From positions 70,152,001 through 70,216,000 of the forward strand of contig CM077599.1 in the NCBI GenBank assembly GCA_039654915.1: DNA of 64,000 bases, read 5' to 3'. The translations under genes were made by a program, and so were the position numbers. The DNA comes from Aquilaria yunnanensis. Its lineage: Eukaryota > Streptophyta > Magnoliopsida > Malvales > Thymelaeaceae. Below are positions 35,522 to 46,642 of the stretch, piece after piece; the first letter of the stretch is position 1; each line of letters opens with the position of its first letter. Under the pieces are notes generated by a model, which saw only the letters and a list, made by a program, of their open reading frames with translations, searched no databases and was not told the origin of the DNA.

Positions 35522-38500
35522 ATGGAGTCGGCCCATAGTTGGATGTATAGTAACCATTTCTTGCCAGGTTGAACGGGGTACACACATGAGTGGGAGTCCG
35601 GTGTTGATGAATTTATATCATTCGCTATCGCTCATCCTGAAACAATGAGCGGGTTAAGAATTTGTTATTCTTGTCAGAAGTGTAAGAATTTGCGGTTTAG
35701 AGAGTGTGACGATGTCAGAGTTCATCTGTACAAATGGGGGTTCAAGCCTTTTTACTTGAACTGGACAGCTCATGGAGAGCCATTTAATGAAACATCAGAT
35801 ATAGACAGATATGTGGGTGGCTTTGATCACTTTGAGCAGGGATCTTCGACGAATCCATATGAAAGGATGGTATTAGATGAAGTTGGCCCTAATTACTCAC
35901 AATTTCCTGAAGACAATGATGCGCAGCCGAATGTGAGTGCACAACAATTTTTTAATCTTTTGAATTCCGCATCAACTCCTATATGGGATGGGTGCCAAAA
36001 TCATTCTGAGTTATCTGCTGTTGTTCGTCTTCTTAACCTTAAGTTAGAGTATCACATGTCACGGGCATGCTTTAATAGCATTGCACAACTGATGAAGAAG
36101 ACTCAACCTATAGATAGTAAGATGCCATCAAATTGGTTTGAAACGAAGAAATTAGTTTTGCAGTTGGGCCTGTTTCACCAGAAGATTGACGTCTGTGTTA
36201 ATGATTGCATGTTGTTCTAGAAAGACGAAAGTAATCTTCGTATTTGTAAGTACTATAGAACTGAGAGATATAAGCCCAAAAAGGGTTGTAGGTGTAAAGA
36301 TCGGTCGAGAAAAACCATGGATTACTTACCACTAAGCCCTCATCTGCAGTGCTTATTTGTGTCATGTCAACAGCAGAGCAGATGAGGTGGCATCAGGAGC
36401 AAAAAAAAATCCCAAGTGTTATAAAACATCCATCAGATGGTGAAGCTTGGAAACATTTTGATTAGACCTACCCATCGTTTGCTTCGGAACCACGAAATTT
36501 CCAATTGGGGTTGTGTGCCGATGGATTTACCCCTTTTGGACCATTTGGAAAACAGTACTCTTGTTGGCCTATTATCGTTACTCCATATAATTTGCCCCCT
36601 TGGATGTGCATGAAAATACCATATATGTTCATTTCGTTGTTGATTCCAGGTCCACGTAGCCCGAATCATAAGATTGATGTTTATCTACAACCTCTAATCG
36701 AAGAGCTACAGCATCTGTGGTATAATGGCGTTGAAACATGGGATGTGTCATTGAAAGAAAATTTTGTTCTTCGAGCAGCATTAATGTGGACCATAAATAA
36801 CTTTCTGGCTCATGGCATGCTTTCAGGATAGATGACACATGGTCGATTATCTTGCCCTATTTGTATGGGTGAAAGTAAGGCATTCCAACTTCCCCGGAAC
36901 CACCCATGTAGAAGAAATAGTACTTGTTTTAAGAAAGGGAAGTCAGAAAATTCATCACCTCCCGAGCATTTATTTTATCGGGTGAGGCTATATTTGAAAG
37001 AATCTCATGGCTTCCATTAATTGCTAATGATGGTCCACAACATCGTCCGTGTGATTATGGGAAATCACATAATTGGACAAAGCGAAGCATTTTTTGGAAG
37101 TTACCCTATTGAGGGACAAACTTAATCCACCATAATCTTGATGTCATGCATATTGAAAAGAACGTGTTTGAGAATATATGGAATACTGTTATGGATGTTA
37201 AGAAGAAAATGAAAGACAATGTTAAGGCACTGAAGAACCTCAAAATTTATTATAATCGGTCGGAGTTAAACATGGTTCCTCTTGATGATGGTCGTTCATT
37301 CAAACCAAAGGCGAGGTTCACATTCGATGTTAGCCAAAGGCAAGATGTGATTGCTTGGGTAAAATATCTACAACTCCCTGATGGATGTGCTTCGAATCTT
37401 GGGAGATGTGTTGATAGCTCTGGTTGCAATATGTATGGCATGAAGAGTCATGATTGCCATGTTCTGATGCAAAGGCTTCTCCTCATTGCCCTTGAAGCGC
37501 TTCCCGAGAATATATGGAAGCCATTAACAGAGTTAAGCATTTTTTTTAGAGACTTGTGCTCTCCAGAGCTTCATGGTAATCACTTGTTGGCGTTGGAGGC
37601 AAATATTCCAATTATAATTTGTAAGCTTGAGAGAATTTTTCCTCCGAGGTTTTTTGATGTCATGGAGCATTTCCTAGTTCATTTGCCATATGAAGCAATG
37701 GTTGCAGGACCTATTTAGTACCGATGGATGTATAAATTTGAGCGGTGTATGCATGACCTAAAAATGAAGGTTTCTAATACTGTTCATGTTGAGGAATCGA
37801 TATGTGAAGCATACCTTATAGAGGAGACTTCCATCTTTTGCTCTCATTACTTTGAATCCCATGTTTCCTCTATGATGAACCGAGTTCTGTGAAATGATGA
37901 TGGTGGTCGTGTCCCCTGTAATGGTGAGTTGTGGTCCATATTCACCTATCCGGGACATCCATATGGTGCATGTAGATATAGATTCCTTACAAACAATGAT
38001 CTCATACTTGCAACCACATACGTTCTTCTAAACTGTGCCAAGATCAGGCCATATCTAAAGTAAGTCATCTTTAATGATCATCCAGTAGATTGATTATTTT
38101 GAAGTTCAGTACTAATCATCCGACGAAACTAACCTATTTTCCTGCTTCCCCCATTTGATCATAGTATGTTTGTCAATCAGGTAAGGGACAATGCACCTGA
38201 TATTACCATGTCTGAGATGGACATACACATTGAAAACAACTTCTCAAGTTGGCTCCAACATTATGTACGTTAAATTCGACTCCCTATGTATTGCAATATG
38301 TTACGTTTTAAAGTTCCAGATATATTATCCTAAAATGAAATTGTTTTACATAGGTTGATGACCCAGGTAACAATATAGTCGATAACATCTTGTGGGATGT
38401 TGTATGTGGTCCCTTACGTCGGGTTGAGACATGACCTGTTTATCTCACAAATGGCTACAAGTTTCACATAAGTGAATGGGGCAATGACAAATTAACATTT

Positions 38501-39124
38501 AATAGTGGAGTATGCATACGAAGCATGGGTTTAAGTGAAGTTGAATGTGATTTTTATGGTATATTAGAAGAAGTCATTCAACTCGAATATCCTGGCTACC
38601 CACATAAGAATGTTGTCTTGTTTAGGTGCAACTGGTTTGACCCAACACCTGAACGTGGAACTCGAATCCATAAACAGTCTAGTTTAGTTGAGATCCAGGA
38701 TAGCCGCAGATATCATAAGTTTGATCCTTTCATTCTATCATCACAAGCTGACTAAGTTTACTACACACCCTATTCGACAAAGTCATGTGACAAAAACGGG
38801 TGGTCATCTGTTATGAAGATAAAACCTAGATGGATCATCCAGTATGAAATTGTTCACAAGGAAGATGTTTATCAAGAAAATGGAGCCGTTATGAGTCAAA
38901 CAATTGAAGATGACCTAGTTGAAGAGTTAGCTGACCCGGGTGTCGGTGATGATATTGAAGAACATGTTCAAAGAATGGGTGTAATTGGGCCTGAAGAAGA
39001 TGTTGTTGAGGAAGGGGTTTCAAATGACGATACAGATGATGAGGAGGAGTTTCAATCCAATGAAACTGACACTGATGAAACTGAGGAGTTTAACGATACT
39101 GGAAGCACTGGGTCGGGTGAATAA
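35522..39124 (+). pseudogene. Tnp2-type CACTA transposase, nonsense-riddled
   Basis: The start ATG (35522) begins ESAHSWMYSNHF, the normal N-terminus of plant Tnp2 proteins. The associated N-terminal domain follows (CQKCKNLRF, YKWGFKPFYLNWTAHGEP). The catalytic core includes GLCADGFTPFGPFGKQYSCW, PYNLPPWMCMK, LMWTINNFLAHGMLSG and VMHIEKNVFENIWNT. Then come a DUF4218-type region (MKSHDCHVLMQRLL, KLERIFPPRFFDVMEH) and a DUF4216-type C-terminal part (DFYGILEEVIQLEY, VVLFRCNWFDP, KFDPFILSSQAD), ending in an acidic tail. Plausible introns lie near 38060-38165 and 38270-38354. In-frame stops occur at 35570 (TGA), 36218 (TAG), 36463 (TAG), 36829 (TAG), about 37113 (TGA), 37716 (TAG) and later. A frameshift lies near 36355. 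It cannot make a working enzyme. Confidence 0.88.
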
Positions 39125-39253
39125 AGAGGGCAGTGACTTTGTTTAATCATCTCGAGTCATAAGTTGTATCCAACATATTTGGTATATTTATGTGAAGTCA
39201 GTACAATTCAATTAATGTCATATCAATGTTTATTTTTTTACTTAAATAATAAT

Positions 39254-41032
39254 AAATGCAAATGTCGCGTAAAGGGAATAACACATATAAGCGCCGACCT
39301 GGGAAAGGACCATTTGCGCAGTTCAAGGAGGTCATGGAGCCAGTACTTAATGCTCGACAAAGGATGGGTTCTTCATCCCGGGCACAGGATGATGTAGGTG
39401 TAGAGACACATGACGCATCAGTGCCAGCGACTCACGTCCACTCACATTAGAATCGATCTGGCGGAGGTGGAGGCATGACATCTGGACATGGCGGACGAGC
39501 GCGTCATGTTAGTCTCCCGATTCTGACTCCTCATCCCTCAAACGAAGACATACATATTGATGACATCACATCATCGATGTTACAGACACCAACCCGAGCT
39601 CAGATGAGGATATCCTCGCATGGTAACACGTAAGTGATGAATATCTTACAAATTGTCTGAAAATGATAATATTAGTTACATTACTGTGAAGCATCAACAT
39701 ATAACTGCTTATAATAAATACTGTGATAAATCATTTGAACTGTGCAAATTCGTTCCAGCTACAGCAACACGGTTTGTGACACCATGTTTCACCACACATT
39801 TCAAACCATACTCTAATTGGTCATCTGTCTCTCCATCAGACCTTTAACAATGGTGGCATGTTTTTGAGGTATAACACGTAGATTACTATGATATGATGTA
39901 TTACTGTTAAAATAACTACTTGCTTTTTCCATGCTTTTAGTATTGAAATATTATCCTTTACAGATGAGCTGTGAGTGGGATCCGATACACCATAATGAGG
40001 TGTATCGGGTATGGAATATCTTGGGAGCACAGCATTATAAGAGCATGATGGCAGAAATCAAACGTGTCAAGGATCCTGTTAAACATCGAGCAAAGGTAAA
40101 CTTTATGTCCGACGCTGCATATGTGAAAATGGAGGCATATTGGGCCACTCCGGAGTTCATTCAGAAGTCTACTAGATTTAAGGCAATTCGAGCAACCGTA
40201 AGTGATGAGGATTCACAATCTGACTCTTGCAGCATGACATATGCAGGGGGATCTATCTTGATGTCTGCACATCGAGATCAAATGGTATATATGTCATTTA
40301 TGTTCTTCCATTTTACATTTAAGTAAATAATTAACATAAATTACCTATTAATTTAACGTATCATTCAATCAGAGAGATAGAGATCTAGAGAAGAAGGACC
40401 CTGGGTTGTTTAAAGTCCTTCAAGCAACACATAAAATGAAGAACAAAAAATATGTTAGTAAGCGATGTGAAGAAGTTTTTGTAAGTATAATGAATTTTTT
40501 TTGTAAACTATTGTTAAGATACTTACCATGTTTTAGCAATAATGCCTGATTCAAATGTGTTAATATGTTTCTGTAGACTCGTATCAGTGCTAAGATTGAG
40601 GAGCAAACACAATAAGAGGATGGATTAGAAGCAATTGATGAACTTGTAATCATTAGTACTGTATCTGGAGGGAAAAGGAGATGGTGTGTTTTTGGTTTAG
40701 GATCCGAGCAGTGTGTCATACCAGGCCGCCGACTGCCTGGTAGACTCCTACCTATTGACATCACACAGACACCGCAATTCAACGAGTAAATATAGAAGAT
40801 AATGGCGGAGAAGAATGCGCGAAGGGATGCCGAGTACGAGAGGAAGCTGGAGAGACTTAAGAGGAGACAGAGAGCAGAGATGGAGGCAAATAGGGCCACA
40901 TTGGAGGCGAACCGGGTTCAGTTGGAGATTATTTGTCGTTCGCTTAACCTTCCGTACCCGCTGATTAAAAAAGTTCCACAGTTTCTAGATGACTCGGACT
41001 CAAAGGATGAGGAGATAGTTAGGTCTTCTTGA
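39254..41032 (+). pseudogene. Ptta/En/Spm-type second protein of CACTA-2
   Basis: The gene follows Tnp2 on the same strand, as in En/Spm. It starts near MSRKGNNTYKRRPGKG with a Gly-rich linker. Introns are likely at about 39629-39758 (donor GTAAGT), about 39869-39962 and about 40285-40370. The core reads EVYRVWNILGAQHYKSMM, YVKMEAYWATPEFIQKS and MTYAGGSILMSAHR. A later block reads GLGSEQCVIPGR and TQTPQF. The last part (40802-41032) is a charged coiled coil followed by an acidic tail. This is the plant Ptta/En/Spm family (Transposase_24), proposed to bind subterminal repeats. Stops at 39448 (TAG) and near 40612 (TAA) break it. Confidence 0.75.
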
Positions 41033-41339
41033 TTGTCGTCTTCTACAGGTAAATCATTTCATAATTTTTTGTGTTATTAGACTTGGACAAGAATTGTTAG
41101 ACCTAAGACTCGGATGAAATTCTTGATATGTGTCGACCGTTGAACCTTGTATCGTTTGTTGCAGACATATATGTACTAGTTTTAATTCTGATGTATTACA
41201 GAATGTTTGATGGAAATTACTGAAATGAACGTACTTTTTCTGTGTAATTCTGATTGCTTAGCAAGGATGTCGGAACTTTGAAATTGGTATCGCCATTTAG
41301 AAATTGTTTCAAACAGGGAAAAAACTGAAACAACCCTGC

Positions 41340-42160
41340 CCAAAACTAAAACTGAAAATTACCAAAGCGCGTGCACATTGGTAATTACCAACGGCCGAGT
41401 ACCAAAGCACGCGCGTTGGTAATTACCAACACTTATACCAACACACACGAGTTGGTAATTACCAACACATGCACGTTCAACGCGCGTTGGTAATTACCAA
41501 CGGGCTTACCAACACGTTAGGCCGTTGATAATTATCAATTTGCGCACACGTTGATAAGTACCAACTCTTGTACCAACGAATGGACGTTGGTAATTACCAA
41601 CGCATGCATGTTGGTAATTACCAATGGTGTCGTGCGTTGGTACGAGAGTTAGTACTTACCAACATGCGTGGCCGTTGGTAATTACCAACGTGCGTGGCCG
41701 TTGGTAATTACCAACGGCCTTACGCGTTGGAAAGCGCGTTGATACGAGAGTTGGTACTTACTAACGTGTGAGCGCGTTGGTAATTACCAATGTCCATGCG
41801 TTGGTATAAGAGTTGGTACTTACCAATGTCCTCACGCGTTAGTAATTACTACCAATGTGCGTGGCCGTTGGTAATTACCAACGTGTATGCACGCTGGTAA
41901 TTACAAACGTGACGACGCTTTGGGAACAAAAAACATGCATTGGAAACAAAGGCTTGTACTTGATAGTTGGTAATTACTAATGCGCATTTTACCAACATGC
42001 GCGCTTTGGAATTTACCAACGCGTTAATTTTTGCGCGTTGGTAAAAATTTTTCAACGAATCGATTACCAACGTGTGTTTACCAACGGCTTCGCGTTGGTA
42101 ATTTCAATTTACCAACGCGCAGCCATTGGTAAATACGCGTTGGTAAATATAGGAATTTTA
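41340..42160 (+). repeat. CACTA-2 right subterminal palindrome array
   Basis: Ten exact copies of TTGGTAATTACCAA are visible between 41380 and 41880, most within the perfect 18 bp palindrome CGTTGGTAATTACCAACG. Many half-sites (GCGCGTTGGTA, TACCAACGCG) extend to the terminus. The density is far above the left end. Such arrays in En/Spm elements bind the element's own DNA-binding protein and bring the ends together. Confidence 0.88.
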
Positions 42161-42169
42161 GTAGTGATG

Positions 42170-45100
42170 GATCAATCCTAGCTTTGAGCTCTTTGCCTTC
42201 TACTACTCAGGGCCAAAATGAGCACTATTTAATTGCTTTTAGTTTCTCACTTCCCTAAAAATCCCATTATTAACCCTCAATCGCATAGCTAGCCCCCTTT
42301 AAGTTTTGTGATGTTTTAGGGTTCATGGTTTTTTCTCGTCAATCAACCAAACAAAAAAGTTGATCTTTCACTGGTACAAATAGCAGACATTTAGGACTTT
42401 CACAGTTCTGCACCCAAGAAATATATGAAAATTCACAAATATAAATCTAAAAAATTTGGAGCATATTTGATCCCACTATTGATATGAAAATTGATGTTTT
42501 TTTCAATATAAAAATAGTAAATAATAAAGATTAAAATAAGTAAAAAAATAATAGAATATCATATATATATATATATATATAAGTTGGGTTGAGTCATAGG
42601 TCTATCCATTCTCTGTTGGACATTTAATGTTACACCGGTGCAGCGGCTTCATTCACACTGTCATCAAAATAAAACAGTCCAATGATCTTGATGTAGCTTT
42701 ATACACACATGTAATGTTGTAAAGTAAAGCTTCATCCACACTTTTCTTCATCCAATATTATTTATAGATACATTATGAAATAATTTTGTGAATTAGGAAC
42801 CAAAAGTAGATGAAGAGAGATGAGATAATGCATACAAAACTGAAACTACGAAGCACATGTTTTAGATTGTGATTGTTGGAATTAAGGTTGGAGTGTTTAA
42901 TAAGGTCTTCACCTGGAGTTCCCCTTTCATAAGCCTTGTCAAGAGAAAACCTCAACAAAAATTACAAACACGCCACCAAAGATCAGACAAACAAACAATA
43001 GAAAATTCTTTTTGCAATTGCTAAAAAGTAGCAGTCCAAATCAGATAGCCAACAACAAAACATATAAATAGGTGCGGAAAACTTTTTATGTATCCATAGT
43101 CTTTGACGGGCGAAAGAGAAAAATAGAACAATAACCCATTGCACATGGAAACCACAGCAAGGTGGCAAACAACAATTATAACATCTTTCCCAACAGCCAT
43201 GGTTTCCTATTTTTGCGAACCATCCGGCAAGCAGCAGACTTGCAATGCCATAGCAAAATGACAACATTCACTACCACAGCAAAGCTTCATCATATTTCCT
43301 AGACAGTTAGTAATGAATGTTACAACAAAACGATAATGTGTTGCGAAGACAGCTGGCACATTATGGGAACACTCCACGGCCTTTATAGTATATATGAGGT
43401 ATGCTAACCTGTATGATGTAGCAAGTATTTTTTTTATAATAAATTTAGTAAAAAAATTTAAACAATAAATAATTAAAAAATATGAAACAAAAAATGATTA
43501 AAGCCGAACTAACCTGAACAATAACTGAAATTAGGTAAATAGAAACATAACATCATATATATTTGGAAATAATGTATAATTTTTTCATTACAAATAGTTG
43601 GCTAAAAATTTTCCTCTTTTATTAACTTAAATTCTAATTCTTAATATTAATGAGAAATTTATTTAGGAAAATTTACTTTCAATTTTAGCAATTATGGAGC
43701 AAATTATTTTATTAAACCATAGAGAACAATTCATGCTGCAAAATGCAATCATGAATAAAAAAATAATATGATTGAAATAAAAAATTGTGCTTAATTTATG
43801 TTCATACATTTACAATTTAACCATTAAATTAATAAAGATAAAACTAAAAAAATTAATTAAAGCCGAATCAATCAGATCCATAGCCGGAATAAAATAAAGG
43901 ACATGCTTTTATTAACCATATTAAATACTAAAAGCTGGTGATAGAAAGTGAAAGTGGGGAAGCATTATGGTAGAAGTGAAACATTTAGGGACCAAAAGAG
44001 GGGTTTGGCCGTAACTTGGAAGAAGCAAAAAAAGGAAAAAAAAGAAAGGCCAACAGCCCTTGGAGAGATGCAAGGGCAAAACCAAAAGCACACCGTTTTG
44101 GCCTATAGTTCGAACAGGAGAGCTTCAAGGCTTTTAGAAGTTAGTTTAACTAGTCACTTCACGTGTTCTTCGAATATAAATAAAATACACGTAATTAGTA
44201 CAATTTTTTTTACATTTGAAATATTTAAAATATATGAAAATTTTAATTAATTAAATAAAATATTAAATACTATATTTAAAAAATTTAAAAACTTTCAATA
44301 AATTTATGAAAGAAAAAACACCAAAGGCATAAATAAATGAAAAAGGTAGCACATAATAGATATAGAAAACAAAAAATATTATTAAATATGCCTTTGGTTT
44401 TTGGTTGAAGTAATATATAATCCTTTTTGTCACGCTAATGTTATTTCATTTAGTTTGATGTGGAGATTAAAAAAAGTAAAAAATTTGTATATTATTTTCA
44501 CTTTTACCTTTAATTTTTTGCATGTAAATCAAGAAAGTTAGAAAATTTGATATTAAAATGATAATTTGAAAGGTAATATGATAAAGTAAGTTACTAAATA
44601 TGGAAGTATTATAAAGATTTGAAATGACTCAAAAAGGAAAATGGTGCAAGATTGGTGAGACAAAAGGAATATATTTTATTCAAGCTAGAAAGGAAAATTT
44701 TGTTCCAAACTTTGTGAATATTTAATGAACTAAAAATTTGTGAATAGTACCTAACCTTTAATTCATGCTTCCTCATCATCCTTAACAAATCAATATTTTC
44801 TTTTGGTTATAAACTTTTTAACTATTTTATATTAGTTCTCTGGATAAAATTTGTTAACTTTGAATAGTTGTGTAATATCAATTTCTCTTTAAAATTATTT
44901 TAAATTATCTTGTAATGTGGGGCCAAATTGAAATATTTTTAATGAGTTTAAAATGGATAAAGAGTAGTCAAAAGGTTGGGATGAAAAAAAAATAATGATG
45001 AAAATGTTATGGATTGGTTGCATAATTTAGCCCACATAAATCTTGAATATTAAAGAAGTTTAATTTTGTAATATATGCAATTTAATTCTAACTTTTCACC

Positions 45101-45724
45101 TGATAGAGCACCAAACTTTTTCCTTTATTATAATTAAGCCCCCATACAATCAAAATTATTACCATGATTATAAAATTATTAATTTATTCCAAACTTATTA
45201 AAACAAAAAAATTATAAAATATAAATTCATCAATAACTTCTCTTCGAACACCCCTTTGACTTCTGCCATGTTGTAAGCCTCTACTATAAAACACGATATT
45301 CAAACAAAAGTTACTTCCAATTAAATACAATTCATAAGATTTAAATTTATTTTACAATTTATTGAAATCTGAAATTGATTCTTGGTAGAATTTCCTTTTC
45401 ATAGAACTAAAGTTTTAAAGTCTAACAAAAATGTTGAATGTTATACATGAAAAAATTAATATTTTAGGTAGTTATATTCAATAATTTCAAACCTTATAAT
45501 CTAAGGTTAAAAGTAACCAAATTTGAAATTAATTAATTTGGTTAAAACTTTTTGTAAGTGACCTATTTGATAGCTATATAAATTTAAGGGCATGTTTGTT
45601 GTAGAATTTGAATATGGCAGAAACTTAAAAAATTCAGTTTTCAAATTTTATTTTGATGGTACTAATGAAAATTAAATATTCAATGTTAAATTTTGCTTTC
45701 ATTGAAAAGGAAAAGTAACTAATT
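42170..45724. other. AT-rich spacer, nothing recognised
   Basis: Non-coding, very AT-rich, with an (AT)n microsatellite at about 42559-42581. A less AT-rich, purine-biased stretch at 43940-44130 has a short open frame with no recognisable domain. I see no terminal repeats. Confidence 0.5.
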
Positions 45725-46637
45725 ATTTTTTTTGTAATAATGAATTTCCATTAATGAGCAAGGCTATACATGGAGAACATAAAATAAAGCTTAGGTGTAC
45801 ATGATGGATCTCCACCATGGCAATTTATTGCATTTAAAACGATATGCTCGAGTAAAAATATCAAACTTAACTCGCATTACCACTCGCTTTACCATCTCCT
45901 CACCTATTCCAAACATTCTGTTATTTTGTTCGCGCCAAAGATGGTACACAAAAGCCACCAACACAGCATGGCTAATCTGGCAAACAATCAATTTTTCTTT
46001 CATTCTATTTTTGAACCAATTAACCTTATCATGCCATACAAGCAGTCTTTGGTGAAGGCTCAACCAAATCAATAATTTTCCCTACACATGATAAGAGAAC
46101 TCACAATTGAAGAATAGGTGATTGGGAATCTTTAGACTTTTTTGACACAAGTAACAATTGTTCACTTCTTGAATGCACCATCCAAGCTATAGCATTATGC
46201 TTCAAAATAGAGAACTTGTTCCAAATGTCCTACACCAAGCAACCTTCTTGTCCTTTTGACAAATAAGAGGGTATCAATTTGGACTTTAAATGATGGTCTG
46301 TGCTTCTTCCTTCTTGGGACATTTTTCTTCAACCATTCCCTCACCTTCAGGATGTCACACAACACCCTGGACACAGTAGAACCAGGTTTCAAGGTCTATA
46401 AATCAGCTTTCTTTTATATTATAAGAATACATCTAAGCCACCCATAAGTGGTCTACTTCCGAGTGAACATCTTAAAACAACTTTAAGAGTAAACAGTAAT
46501 TCTATACCTGCAGGTCTTGTAAGTTAGTTCTACCTTCTTTTTTCAGATGAGTAACTTTTGCCCAAGCTATTGTCGTCTTCTTGCTGCCTTGAGCCACCAT
46601 GTTCCATAGGAAGTTCCTGCAGATACTATTAATGGCA
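45725..46637 (-). pseudogene. LINE non-LTR retrotransposon, 3' part (distal segment)
   Basis: The minus strand encodes ICRNFLWNMVAQGSKKTTIAWAKV (as adjacent pieces near 46640-46530), then IWNKFSILKHNAIAWMVH-like and SPILQLxEFSYHV blocks, then LIWLSLHQRLLVWHDKVNW and VYHLWREQNNRMF (46070-45870). These belong to the C-terminal reverse transcriptase region and zinc-binding domain of plant L1-type LINEs. Stops and shifts break the frame. A T-run near 45725 on the plus strand may be the 3' tail. The upstream part continues at 49325 on the far side of an LTR insertion. Confidence 0.7.
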
Positions 46638-46642
46638 TTTAT

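Larger units (their letters stand above)
33227..42166 (+). mobile_element. CACTA-2, En/Spm-type DNA transposon, 8.9 kb
   Basis: The left end CACTACTAAATTTTC and the right end, ...GGAATTTTAGTAGTG, form inverted termini. ATG flanks both sides (33224-33226 and 42167-42169) as the 3 bp target duplication. Inside, in order, are a sparse left subterminal array, an AT-rich leader or intron with large AAT microsatellites, a Tnp2-type transposase pseudogene, a Ptta/En/Spm-type gene, and a dense right subterminal palindrome array. The layout is that of an autonomous CACTA element that has lost function through nonsense changes and at least one frameshift. Confidence 0.92.

Noticed and set aside
43948..44250. 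100-codon open frame in the AT-rich spacer
   Set aside because: Low-complexity Lys/Glu start, no domain, no promoter or homologue visible in the window.
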